Shown here in pieces: positions 1 through 8,075 of a stretch of 9,128 nucleotides of DNA (position 1 is the stretch's first letter; the number at the start of each line of letters is the position of its first letter). The DNA comes from Bacteroidales bacterium UBA2198 (GTDB taxonomy: Bacteria; Bacteroidota; Bacteroidia; Bacteroidales; VadinHA17). The stretch lies in contig DCVC01000182.1 in assembly GCA_002328625.1 (NCBI GenBank), forward strand, positions 1-9,128, given 5' to 3'. The position numbers and the translations under genes are program-made. Below the pieces are notes generated by a model. It saw nothing but the letters and a program-made list of their open reading frames with translations, had not been told where the DNA came from and searched no databases.

Positions 1-1488
1 ATATTCCTGTATGGCGGTTTCGAACAATTCGCAAATAATTATAATGCCTATTACGGGTTCCGCCAGTTCTACATTTCAACACTGATACAAACTATGGATG
101 CAGGCGGTGACCAGAATAAAAACACGAGCGGACAAATGTCTATTTATGCACGCAAATCATATATCGGACGTGCAACATACGACTACAGGGGAAAATATCT
201 TGCTGAGATACTGTTCCGCGCCGATGGCTCGCTTAAATTCCCACCCGACAGACGCTGGGGTTATTTCCCCGGGTTTATGGTAGGATGGCGTGCTTCGGAA
301 GAAGGATTCTGGAAAAACAACATTCCTTATATCAATTATTTCAAGCTGAGAGCATCATACGGAATGATGGGTATGGACCCGGGTGATCCTTTTCAGTACA
401 TGAACAGCTTTGGCCTGTCGTCGGGAATGTTGTTCGGAACAGGTACTTCGATTGAAACCGCTGTGGGACCTCCGGTGGTTGCCAACCCGAATATTACATG
501 GGAGACCCAGACAACCTATAACGTTGGATTTGAGTCGAAACTACTGAAAGACCTCTTCCATCTTAATTTTGAATATTTTTATAATATAAGGAGAGATATT
601 CTTGCACCAAGGGATGCATCAGTACCAAATTTCACGGGTCTCTCCCTGCCGAGTGAGAATATTGCAAGAGTTGATAACAGGGGTTTTGAAATTGATGCAG
701 GTGTTCATAAGAACATAACATCCGACCTTCGTATTGACTTTACACTCAATTACGGCTATAACCATAACGAAGTTGTTTTCAAGGATGAGCCGCAACGGGC
801 AGTTGAATGGCAGAGGGAAACGGGCCATCCATTTAATGCATGGCTTATGTACAGAGCGATCGGTATTTTTGCTGACGAGACATACACAGTTAACGGGGTT
901 CCTAATTACCCTCGCTGGGCAAATGCCAAACCGGGCGATGTAATATTTGAAGATGTTTCGGGCGACGGCAAGATTGACGGTAACGACAGGGTTCTTATTG
1001 ACGAAGTTGACGTACCACAGGTTTTTTACGGTGCTAATCTTGATGCAACATGGAAGAATTTCACATTATCAGTCCTTATCCAGGGACAGGGCAAATTCTA
1101 TAAGTTCAATCACTATGATGAAAGACGTGGTGAAGCAGGAAACTATTATCAATGGACCTATGAAAACCGCTGGACGCCCACCAACACCAACACCGATATC
1201 GCAAGGGCATTCAACCGTAATGACTTCTACTGGGCTCATGCAGTCAATATGAACACATACTGGCTTGACAATACAGCCTATACCCGTCTCAAGAACCTCG
1301 TGATTACTTACAATATCCCTTCACAGATATACAAAGGGATTGGGATCTCAAAGGCAAGTGTCTATTTTTCAGGGAACAACCTTGCATTGCTTTATACTGC
1401 AACAAAGAAGTTTGATCCTGAGAGTAATGGTGCCGGGGTTTATCCTATCATGAAAACTCTTGCTTTCGGTGCAAACATTTCGTTTTAA
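1..1488 (+). CDS. SusC/RagA-family TonB-dependent outer-membrane transporter, C-terminal part (5' end outside window)
   Basis: This is the C-terminal 495 codons of a SusC/RagA-type transporter, which imports glycans or other oligomers through the outer membrane using TonB energy. The frame is open from base 1, so the first in-window ATG at 94 is internal. The signal peptide, any N-terminal extension, TonB box and plug domain lie upstream of the window. What is visible is beta-barrel: an RADGSLKFPPDRRWGYFPG segment (visible codons about 73-91) matches the family pattern RxDGSSrF...FPS. There is an acidic loop, DVSGDGKIDGND (codons about 318-329), a late NLALLY...FDPES segment, and a final strand ending in Phe (FGANISF), the usual C-terminal signal for barrel insertion. 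The SusD gene follows after 28 bp, so the two are almost certainly co-transcribed. The substrate cannot be read from the barrel. There is no internal stop or frameshift; the truncation is only the window edge. Family assignment is very secure. Confidence 0.96.
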   Translation: MFLYGGFEQFANNYNAYYGFRQFYISTLIQTMDAGGDQNKNTSGQMSIYARKSYIGRATYDYRGKYLAEILFRADGSLKFPPDRRWGYFPGFMVGWRASEEGFWKNNIPYINYFKLRASYGMMGMDPGDPFQYMNSFGLSSGMLFGTGTSIETAVGPPVVANPNITWETQTTYNVGFESKLLKDLFHLNFEYFYNIRRDILAPRDASVPNFTGLSLPSENIARVDNRGFEIDAGVHKNITSDLRIDFTLNYGYNHNEVVFKDEPQRAVEWQRETGHPFNAWLMYRAIGIFADETYTVNGVPNYPRWANAKPGDVIFEDVSGDGKIDGNDRVLIDEVDVPQVFYGANLDATWKNFTLSVLIQGQGKFYKFNHYDERRGEAGNYYQWTYENRWTPTNTNTDIARAFNRNDFYWAHAVNMNTYWLDNTAYTRLKNLVITYNIPSQIYKGIGISKASVYFSGNNLALLYTATKKFDPESNGAGVYPIMKTLAFGANISF

Positions 1489-1516
1489 CTGATTAGAAAT
1501 TCTTAAATAATCGAAT

Positions 1517-3400
1517 ATGAAAAAATTACTGAGTTATATAATCTCGATAGCGGTTCTGTTGTTTGCAGCAACTTCGTGCACCGATGTTCTCGACCAGGAT
1601 CCGGTTAGTTCATTTAACGAGAAGGTGGTTTTCTCGGACATAAATGTTGTAAAGGCTTACCTGGGTAAATGCTACGACAGGATGGGGGGTAACACAAATA
1701 ATGGTATCCTTGGTGCACGCGAGGACCTCCTTTCATCGGGTACCGATCAGACTTTGTGTATTCACAGGCCTGCAAACTATGTCCATCTGAAAGGGACAAT
1801 GAGCCCCGATCAGCTTGGCATTTTTGTACATGACGGACTTGGCGGGTATCTGCGATGGAACAATATCTACGCAAACATCCAGAATCTTAATGCGATCCTT
1901 GCAAATATTGATAATGTTCCAACTACACCAGGGCCCGAGGAAGCTTTAAAGACCCGTATTAAGGGAGAAGCACATTTTATAAGGGCTTATATGTACGGCA
2001 TGATACTGATGAATTACGGTGGTGCTGTCATTACTACACAGCCTTATCAGCTTGGTCAGGATTTCCTTACAATAACCAGATCAACCTTACAGCAAACTCT
2101 TGATCAGGTGCTTTCGGATGCTGATGCTGCAATAACCAATCTGCCAGCATCGATGGAGCAGGGACGCGCAACACGCGGCGCTGCTGCTGCCCTGAAATCA
2201 AGAGTCCTTCTTTTCTGTGCCAGCCCGCTGGTAAACGGGGGCTATGAGGCATCAAATGCCCTTGTATCTTTCACTTCCGGAACACAGGCCGCACGATGGA
2301 CCGCAGCAAGAGATGCTGCCAAGGCTGTAATAGATGGAACATACGGTACTTATGAGCTGGTTGGAGCAATGGATGATCCTCCTTCTCCTCTTACAGGTGC
2401 TGATGTAACAACCATTTCAAATACCTATTTCAGTATCTTTAACCAGAAAGGTGCCTGGAACAGGGAGACAATATGGGGAATACAATTCCCGCTGACAGGC
2501 GGTAACGTATTCAGGGCAAATATATGGTATGGTCCCAATGGTTATCACAACTGGGGTAATAATAATCCCACCGAACCGGCTGTAAGAAAATATGAGATGG
2601 CTGACGGTACTCCTTTTATCTGGGATAAATATAATCCGGGCAACCAGGTATTGCGGACAGCTACTGCCGCACAGCTGGCTGCAGAACCTGACAGGAACCC
2701 TTATTATGGCCGTGAACCACGTTTTTATGGAACCGTACTGTTCCATGGTGCTCCGTGGCAGGCCCGTCCGTCGGATGCAGCAGCATTTGATCCCTTTAAT
2801 AAGGTTCAGACCGGGCACTTCTATAATGATGACGGTACTTTGAAAATTCAAGGCATTGATACAAGGCAGGGGCTAATTGAATCGTGGAACGGGACCAAAA
2901 ACGGATACTACCTTAAAAAATTCATGGACCCGGCTACAGTTGGCCAATATTTTTATAACACCAATACCTGGGTTGAGTTTCGCTTTGCCGAAATATTGCT
3001 GAACTATGCCGAAGCCTGTATTGAACTGGGTGGCGCCGATCTGCAGAACGGACTCGATGCCCTTAACAGGGTAAGAAACCGTGCAGGTCTTCCCGACCGT
3101 GTTACAGCCGACCAGGATCAGGCAAGACAATGGGTACGCCATGAAAGATATATCGAACACTTTGCCGAAGGGCACCAGTGGTATGATATGCGCCGCTGGA
3201 TGACAGCTCCACAGGTTATTGAGAATGTTTATGAAATAAAGATCAAGGAGTTTACCAATGGCAACTTTGAATGGTTTCTTGATCTTGCTGCCATGCCTGA
3301 TGCAAGATCATGGGCTAACAACAAGTTCTACTGGGTACCACTCACACGCGATGAGATGAACAAAGCACCTCAATTGCAGCAGAATCCAGGGTACAATTAA
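1517..3400 (+). CDS. SusD/RagB-family nutrient-binding outer-membrane lipoprotein
   Basis: This 627-residue surface lipoprotein forms the lid over the SusC barrel and helps capture substrate. The start MKKLLSYIIS opens a lipoprotein signal peptide with a lipobox-like AATSC, putting the acylated Cys at residue 21. Acidic residues follow at +3, +6 and +8, compatible with surface export in Bacteroidota. The N-terminal SusD-like/TPR part includes IKGEAHFIRAYMYGMILMNYGG (about 148-169). The C-terminal part includes PTEPAVRKYEMADG (351-364), REPRFYGTVLFHGA (399-412), FRFAEILLNYAEACIELGG (488-506), LNRVRNRAG (516-524) and the ER...EGHQWYDMRRW block (543-561). All are family hallmarks. The protein ends in PQLQQNPGYN, a typical SusD end. 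Length is within the usual 500-650 range. No clear Shine-Dalgarno sequence precedes the ATG, only an A/T-rich leader, which is normal for this phylum. It is followed by a strong terminator. The ligand is unknown. Confidence 0.97.
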   Translation: MKKLLSYIISIAVLLFAATSCTDVLDQDPVSSFNEKVVFSDINVVKAYLGKCYDRMGGNTNNGILGAREDLLSSGTDQTLCIHRPANYVHLKGTMSPDQLGIFVHDGLGGYLRWNNIYANIQNLNAILANIDNVPTTPGPEEALKTRIKGEAHFIRAYMYGMILMNYGGAVITTQPYQLGQDFLTITRSTLQQTLDQVLSDADAAITNLPASMEQGRATRGAAAALKSRVLLFCASPLVNGGYEASNALVSFTSGTQAARWTAARDAAKAVIDGTYGTYELVGAMDDPPSPLTGADVTTISNTYFSIFNQKGAWNRETIWGIQFPLTGGNVFRANIWYGPNGYHNWGNNNPTEPAVRKYEMADGTPFIWDKYNPGNQVLRTATAAQLAAEPDRNPYYGREPRFYGTVLFHGAPWQARPSDAAAFDPFNKVQTGHFYNDDGTLKIQGIDTRQGLIESWNGTKNGYYLKKFMDPATVGQYFYNTNTWVEFRFAEILLNYAEACIELGGADLQNGLDALNRVRNRAGLPDRVTADQDQARQWVRHERYIEHFAEGHQWYDMRRWMTAPQVIENVYEIKIKEFTNGNFEWFLDLAAMPDARSWANNKFYWVPLTRDEMNKAPQLQQNPGYN

Positions 3401-3438
3401 CAGATAACCCGTAAATAATAAACTGGATTGATTTCAGA

Positions 3439-3473
3439 AAGAGGCCGGTCACGAATGACCGGCCTCTTGTTTT
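3439..3473. terminator. Intrinsic terminator shared by convergent genes
   Basis: A perfect 13-bp stem (3439-3451 with 3456-3468, arms AAGAGGCCGGTCA and TGACCGGCCTCTT) closes a CGAA tetraloop. On the plus strand it is followed by a short T-rich run (GTTTTCT), giving a rho-independent terminator for the susD gene that ends 39 bp earlier. The A residues at the base of the left arm become T residues on the minus strand, and the permease gene stops only 7 bp away. The same hairpin therefore probably ends both transcripts. Confidence 0.88.
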
Positions 3474-3474
3474 C

Positions 3475-4671
3475 TCACTTCGCTATCTCAATCTGCTTTT
3501 TCTCCCTGAAGAAGAAGATGAAGCAAATCAATACTGCCACTGCAATATAGGCAGGTATGAACCAGATCGACCTCCATTGATAGGCTCCGTCGACGGTATA
3601 ATAAGTTGTGACGAACCCTGAGAACCAGGTGCCGATGAACATGCCGAGCCCGTATGTTACAAAAGTGAAAAGTCCCTGAGCTGCATTCTTGATCCTTTCA
3701 TTTGATTTCTTTTCGGTATACATATATCCGGTGACAAAAAAGAAATCGTAGCAAACGCCATGAAGGATAATTCCTGTATAGAGCATCCAGACATTTGGTC
3801 CCATATTACCGAAAGCAAAAAAGAGATAACGCATTATCCATGCCGTCATGCCTATAAGCAGCATCTTCTTCACACCTATCCTGTTAAAGAGCAAAGGAAT
3901 GGCAAGAATGAACAGGGCTTCAGAGATCTGTCCCATAACCATCTTTCCTGCAGCATTCTGCATGCCGGCCTGGTTAAGGAACAGGTTGGCAAAGCCGAAG
4001 TAAAATGAAAGCGGAATACATACGAATATTGCGGCAATGAAAAATATCAGATAAGGCTTATCCTTGAACAGGATAAATGCATCGATACCCAGAACTGATT
4101 TGGCTGTTGATGGTGTTTTGGCCTGCGGCGGAGTATCGGGAAGGGTAAAACTGTAGAGTCCCAGTGCGATCGAAACGACGGCAGCCATATAGAATGTCAT
4201 AGGTGTTTTCTCAATTCCCAGCAGTGCGATCATGAACCCGGCTATCACCCAGCCGACAGTACCAAAAACCCTGACCAGGGGAAATTGTTTACCGGGATCG
4301 CTCATTTGCCTGAAGGCAACGGCATTCGAAAGGGCTATTGTAGGCATATAAGCAAGTGAATAAAGGAGGATCACCCAGTAAAAAGGGGCATTGCTTTCAA
4401 TCCTCGAGGCCAGGAAGAGCAGAACGCCTCCAATGATATGCAGCACTCCCATAAGACGCTGTGCTGCAAAGAACCTGTCGGCCACCATGCCAATGAAGAA
4501 GGGCGAGATCATTGTGGCAATGGCCAGGGCGCTGTAGGCTGCGCCGATCTGTATGCCTGTCGATTGCAGTATTTCACTCATAAAGGTTCCCATGGTCACA
4601 TACCATGAACCCCAGATGTAATACTGAAGAAACATCATTAATGAAAGGGTTATGAGGATTCTTGATTTCAT
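3475..4671 (-). CDS. MFS permease of the nucleoside:H+ symporter (NupG/XapB-like) family
   Basis: This 398-residue inner-membrane permease has about 12 hydrophobic segments. Residues 10-31 (MFLQYYIWGSWYVTMG) match the family start pattern of FLQFFxWGxWxxTxG. Further hallmarks are the GMVADRFFAAQRLMG cytoplasmic loop (61-75), PLVRVFGTVGWVIAGF (131-146), corresponding to the PxxRVWGTIG region of NupG, and HGVCYDFFFVTGYMYTEKK (304-322), which is almost diagnostic. A hydrophilic linker (about 178-193) separates the two six-helix halves. Characterised members import nucleosides with protons. Bacteroidota and Planctomycetota carry many paralogues near sugar oxidoreductase genes, so the actual substrate may be a sugar or sugar derivative; that is inference. 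The gene is on its own in the minus direction, with 138 bp and a large palindrome between it and the next upstream gene, so it probably has its own promoter. It stops just beside the convergent terminator. Confidence 0.9.
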   Translation of the reverse strand: MKSRILITLSLMMFLQYYIWGSWYVTMGTFMSEILQSTGIQIGAAYSALAIATMISPFFIGMVADRFFAAQRLMGVLHIIGGVLLFLASRIESNAPFYWVILLYSLAYMPTIALSNAVAFRQMSDPGKQFPLVRVFGTVGWVIAGFMIALLGIEKTPMTFYMAAVVSIALGLYSFTLPDTPPQAKTPSTAKSVLGIDAFILFKDKPYLIFFIAAIFVCIPLSFYFGFANLFLNQAGMQNAAGKMVMGQISEALFILAIPLLFNRIGVKKMLLIGMTAWIMRYLFFAFGNMGPNVWMLYTGIILHGVCYDFFFVTGYMYTEKKSNERIKNAAQGLFTFVTYGLGMFIGTWFSGFVTTYYTVDGAYQWRSIWFIPAYIAVAVLICFIFFFREKKQIEIAK

Positions 4672-4693
4672 AGGATAATTCGTTTTAGGGTCA

Positions 4694-4724
4694 TAAATAT
4701 AAAAATAATCATAAAAATATTAAA
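4694..4724 (-). promoter_or_regulatory. Weak candidate promoter for the NupG-like permease
   Basis: Read on the minus strand, TTTA (4724-4721) and TATATTTA (4701-4694) are separated by exactly 19 bp. Each differs by one base from the Bacteroides -33 TTTG and -7 TAnnTTTG elements. The -7 element ends 22 bp upstream of the ATG at 4671, allowing a short leader. The region is extremely A/T-rich, so chance matches are likely. This is only a suggestion. Confidence 0.27.
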
Positions 4725-4730
4725 TAATAT

Positions 4731-4760
4731 TTGTAGAGCGTTGCATGCAACGCTCTACAA
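4731..4760. repeat. Perfect 30-bp intergenic palindrome
   Basis: The left arm TTGTAGAGCGTTGCA (4731-4745) is the exact reverse complement of the right arm TGCAACGCTCTACAA (4746-4760), with no spacer. As RNA it would form a 13-bp stem with a CAUG loop. It lies 50 bp beyond the stop of the polytopic membrane protein gene and 59 bp before the permease start, both on the minus strand. It could therefore act as a terminator or attenuator between them, although the following minus-strand sequence is A/T-rich rather than a clean T run. From memory it resembles a widespread class of intergenic palindromes with GTAGAG...CTCTAC ends; I cannot confirm that from this window, which holds only one copy. 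Confidence 0.85.
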
Positions 4761-4809
4761 CCATCATTGTTACAATATTTAGTTCCCCAGCCACCAACAC
4801 CACTGTCAC

Positions 4810-6576
4810 CTATTTATAGAATGCCCAGTACCAGAAAGTCTTTCCGAATTTTTGTCGCAATGCGGGCTCTGCACTCTGCAAATTGTTGCCATAGATCTGG
4901 AAGGTCTTGAGAAACTGCGTGAATCTGAATTCTGTTTGTTTGTCGCCCTGCATCATTGGCTGATCCGGCAGGGGTCCCAGTTTTAGTATCCTGTATGCTA
5001 CCAGCGCTTCATCGAGATGGGCAGGTATCTTATCATATCCGAAATTTTCAAGCTTTGGTATCTCACTCAATATTTCAGGATAGGCTTTTCTAAGCAGATG
5101 ATATGCCATCTTATAATCAAAAGCTTTACGGTTCAATGAATCAGAGGTAAGCATTATTTCAATATTAATCACAGGATCGTCGGTGATTGAAAAAAAATCG
5201 TGTTCAGTTTTCTCCTTTCTTTTTGCTCCGAGTTCGGGATGAGCGTCAACTGCCTGATCATCAAACAATAACTTCTCAAACATCACTGCTTCGTCTCTGT
5301 AAAAGATTGTTCTTTTCAGGACATTGATATACTTTGATGCCATCTGGTAATTACCATTTATCAATTCAGTTTTTATCAGCATTTTCAGTCCTTCGGGTGA
5401 ATGGCCTCTTATTACCATATTCTCGAAGGCCCACCTTTGTGCCTCATTGATCATCCCTGTTGCATAATAGAAATAACCTCCGCGCTTAAGGATCTCTCCA
5501 ACCATTTCCCATTTCAGAAAAAGTGTCTGCCCGTCAGGACTTTGGCGAAAATGGAAAAGCATATCGTTAAGTTTCCCCGTTTCACAAAGCGCAATATTAT
5601 TGAGGAAAATCGTCAGAATATTATTTGACGGATTTTTGATATTGTATTCTATCACATCATCATACCTTCCCTGATAAAACAGTTTTTCAACAATGAAATA
5701 TTGCCTGGTTTTCTTGTCGTAGCGAAGTAAAGCAATGATTAATAGTATAATGATTGGGAAAAACAGAGCAATTGTTTTAAAGACATTTTCATGCTTTCTG
5801 AATGATAGAGGGAATCGTAAATTAATTTTGGATATAAAAGGCAGTGAGGAGATAAATAGAACAAGAGGGATGAACAACTTAAACTGACCTCCGATATCAT
5901 TAAGTGAAAAAGGATATACCAGGAGAGTTCTTACGGGATGAAAGAATAATAACTCTTTTGAGATAAGGATTGCCAACGTGACCAACCCTGTAAGTGAAAT
6001 AACCTTCATCCAGCTCCTGCCTTTTATATATATGATTAGGTAAAGAGCATACATAATGAAAAAAATCAGGGCAAAACTGCCTGTAAGAAAATACCAGGCA
6101 GGAAAAAAAACTACCGGCAGCCAGCATTTCAGATATCTGGCAGTCAGGCAGAATATCGCAAGTTGAAGCAGCAAGGCAAGGCTGTTATAAAAAAGGTACT
6201 GATAATTTGATTGCAGGAAGAAGAAAGCTGCTCCTGTCAATAGAGGGATAAATACAGAACTGCGGTTACTCAGCAAACCAATAATAGCGGAAACAAAATA
6301 TACTATAAAGCAGAGTGTTATTGAGATTATCAATGAACCTGCAAGGGGGAAAAAGAAAAAAGCGGAGAAGAATTTTCCGAGATATATTAAGAATCCGCCC
6401 GGTTGCCGGAGATGCAGGAAAAGATATTCGCCAGAAAAAACAAATAGCGAGGATTTTTCCTGGTAAAGACTTATATGTTCGGCAAAGAAGCCAAACCAGA
6501 CAAATGTACAAAGAAAAAACAGGAGATAAGGGAAATAGAATGACAGGAACCTGTTTGCATGTTTGACCTTATTCAT
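4810..6576 (-). CDS. Polytopic membrane protein with helical C-terminal domain, DUF6057-like, function unknown
   Basis: This 588-residue protein has two halves. Residues 1 to about 285 are strongly hydrophobic, with roughly 8-10 membrane segments (for example about 12-30, 72-98, 108-123, 129-147, 162-184, 193-207, 232-248 and 266-284). They include a conserved-looking loop LRQPGGFLIYLGKFFSAFFFFPLAG (56-80). Residues 290-588 are soluble and mostly helical, with TPR-like pairs such as LFYQGRYDDVIEYN (299-312), NNIALCETGKLNDML (326-340) and YATGMINEAQRWAFENM (371-387). The architecture and the neighbour match what I recall as DUF6057, a Bacteroidota family without known function; I could not verify this. 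No catalytic motif is evident. The start at 6576 is the first ATG before the MNKVKHANRF basic N-terminus and lies 26 bp after the stop of the heme-c lipoprotein gene, so both are likely in one operon. The side of the membrane on which the helical half lies is unresolved. Confidence 0.82.
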   Translation of the reverse strand: MNKVKHANRFLSFYFPYLLFFLCTFVWFGFFAEHISLYQEKSSLFVFSGEYLFLHLRQPGGFLIYLGKFFSAFFFFPLAGSLIISITLCFIVYFVSAIIGLLSNRSSVFIPLLTGAAFFFLQSNYQYLFYNSLALLLQLAIFCLTARYLKCWLPVVFFPAWYFLTGSFALIFFIMYALYLIIYIKGRSWMKVISLTGLVTLAILISKELLFFHPVRTLLVYPFSLNDIGGQFKLFIPLVLFISSLPFISKINLRFPLSFRKHENVFKTIALFFPIIILLIIALLRYDKKTRQYFIVEKLFYQGRYDDVIEYNIKNPSNNILTIFLNNIALCETGKLNDMLFHFRQSPDGQTLFLKWEMVGEILKRGGYFYYATGMINEAQRWAFENMVIRGHSPEGLKMLIKTELINGNYQMASKYINVLKRTIFYRDEAVMFEKLLFDDQAVDAHPELGAKRKEKTEHDFFSITDDPVINIEIMLTSDSLNRKAFDYKMAYHLLRKAYPEILSEIPKLENFGYDKIPAHLDEALVAYRILKLGPLPDQPMMQGDKQTEFRFTQFLKTFQIYGNNLQSAEPALRQKFGKTFWYWAFYK

Positions 6577-6602
6577 TATGATCTGCGAAAAAACTTGTTA
6601 TT

Positions 6603-8075
6603 TCAGATTCCGGACCATTTGGCCTGCAAAGCATCTGTGGCAGCAGCCCTCCTGATTTTACCGGGATTCAGCTTGATCTTAAAGCCGGAGAACTCGGGAA
6701 TGTTGTAACTCTTCAGGAATCGCCCATAAAATTCAGGATCTTTCTGAGGAACAACAAATGGTTTATGTGAGTTTCCGTCACTGCCAATAAAAGCCATATA
6801 GGGTCTGGCAGTAAGTCCGTCGGTCCTTTTGCTGCTGAACACGAGCCATCTGCCATTCGACGACCATGAATGGTAACTATCTGCAAAATCGCTGTTCAGC
6901 TCAAGCGGGGCAGCTTTGAAAGTCTCCATATCGATTAACCACAGATCAGCTTCCTTGTGCCATATAGGGAAGCAACCGTAATCAGCAAGGGTTACAACAA
7001 GATATCTTCCGTCGGGTGAAATTCTCGGAAAAGAGACACTCTTGTTAATCTGATCTGCGTCAAAAACCAATTCTTCGTTTTCGAATATTTTTTCTTCCTG
7101 GTCGAAAGTTGCCCTGTAAAGGTTGTACCTTATTTCCCTGTAGTCGTACACCTCCCCGATCTGCTGAGCCCTGCAAAAATAGATGTACCTGCCGTCGGGC
7201 GACCATTCGGGGTAAGTGTCCATATATTTTTCCTTATCCTCAAGTTCAACATTTATCATTTCATTCTTAATGATGTCATAAAGAACAAGCGATGATTCGA
7301 GGTCGCTTACCTCAACTTTCTTGTTATCAGCTGAATGAAAGCGCTGGACGATCTTGTTCGAAGAGAAGGCAACAAATTTACCTGAAGGGTGCCATCGCGG
7401 ATAGATGGCTCCGTTTTTCATCTCTTCAGTTTTCAGGTTGGTTTTTGTAAGTTTCCCTGTTGAGTAAAAATAAGTGCCTCCCATACTGCCTCTCATGTGA
7501 AACAGAAAATCATCTGACCGCCCGTTATTAAATGAGTGGCAGTTGATGCAATTCTCCTCAACGAGAGTATTTTCAATTACCGGCTTTTCCCTGAAATCCG
7601 CAAGACATCTCTGTTTTATGCTGAGATCTCTCCAGCTTTCATAGCCGGGGTAAAGCAACCGGTACGACAGATAGGGATCTGCCGGCTCTGAAGCTATCCG
7701 GTTGGTGAAGCTTTTAAATTTTAACCAATCCCTGTTTTTATTCCTGACATAAATGTCAACGGTAAATTCCCTGCCTATGTTTATCTCCAGCATTTTCTTC
7801 CATTTCTTCCGGGGGATTCTTATGATACCTTTCCATGAGGAAGTATGGATTTCGGTTCCGGAAGCAGTGGAGAATCTTACAAAATAAGCAGACCCCTCTT
7901 CTTTTACGGTGAAGTTAAGAGGTGCTATATTTGGGGGTACTGTAATCTCAGAATAATCGGGGTTGATAACAGGGATCCTTCCTGCATTAGTTATATTACC
8001 ATCAGGGTTATTGCTGCAACTGTAAAGAGTAAGAACAATGATGATGAAATATATTTTGTCTTTGAGGAATACCAT
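6603..8075 (-). CDS. PD40/TolB-like beta-propeller lipoprotein with a heme-c (CxxCH) motif
   Basis: This 490-residue protein is predicted to be an exported lipoprotein. From the ATG at 8075 it starts MVFLKDKIYFIIIVLTLYSC, a compact lipoprotein signal with Cys at residue 20. A GTG 27 bp upstream (8102) would add nine residues (MNLFTNDLR) before the signal and is less likely; no good ribosome binding site decides it. Residues about 50-150 form a beta-rich N-terminal region ending in PYLSYRLLYPGYESW. The single heme-c site CINCH is at 176-180, followed by SFNNG and the MRGSMGGTYF segment. Four PD40 propeller motifs follow: YPRWHPSGKFVAFSS (225-239), YPEWSPDGRYIYF (288-300), FPRISPDGRYLVV (349-361) and YHSWSSNGRWLVFSS (401-415). 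TolB itself lacks heme and sits with tol-pal genes, which are absent here. The covalent heme is predicted from the motif only. The polytopic membrane gene follows after 26 bp and is its probable partner. Confidence 0.86.
   Translation of the reverse strand: MVFLKDKIYFIIIVLTLYSCSNNPDGNITNAGRIPVINPDYSEITVPPNIAPLNFTVKEEGSAYFVRFSTASGTEIHTSSWKGIIRIPRKKWKKMLEINIGREFTVDIYVRNKNRDWLKFKSFTNRIASEPADPYLSYRLLYPGYESWRDLSIKQRCLADFREKPVIENTLVEENCINCHSFNNGRSDDFLFHMRGSMGGTYFYSTGKLTKTNLKTEEMKNGAIYPRWHPSGKFVAFSSNKIVQRFHSADNKKVEVSDLESSLVLYDIIKNEMINVELEDKEKYMDTYPEWSPDGRYIYFCRAQQIGEVYDYREIRYNLYRATFDQEEKIFENEELVFDADQINKSVSFPRISPDGRYLVVTLADYGCFPIWHKEADLWLIDMETFKAAPLELNSDFADSYHSWSSNGRWLVFSSKRTDGLTARPYMAFIGSDGNSHKPFVVPQKDPEFYGRFLKSYNIPEFSGFKIKLNPGKIRRAAATDALQAKWSGI

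Noticed and set aside
1..93. SusC start at the ATG at 94, or a truncated pseudogene
   Set aside because: The frame stays open to base 1 with SusC-like residues, so the gene simply continues beyond the window.
2417..2851. 144-codon open frame on the minus strand inside susD
   Set aside because: It lies wholly antisense to a well-conserved SusD coding region, has no recognisable domain and no promoter or leader. It is a coding shadow.
4766..4776. ATTGT-T-ACAAT inverted repeat next to the large palindrome
   Set aside because: Arms of 5 bp with a 1-base loop cannot form a stable hairpin and are expected by chance in A/T-rich DNA.
6603..8075. True TolB of the Tol-Pal system
   Set aside because: The PD40 motifs match, but the protein is a lipoprotein with a CxxCH site and lacks the TolB N-terminal domain pattern, and no tolQ, tolR, tolA or pal gene is adjacent.
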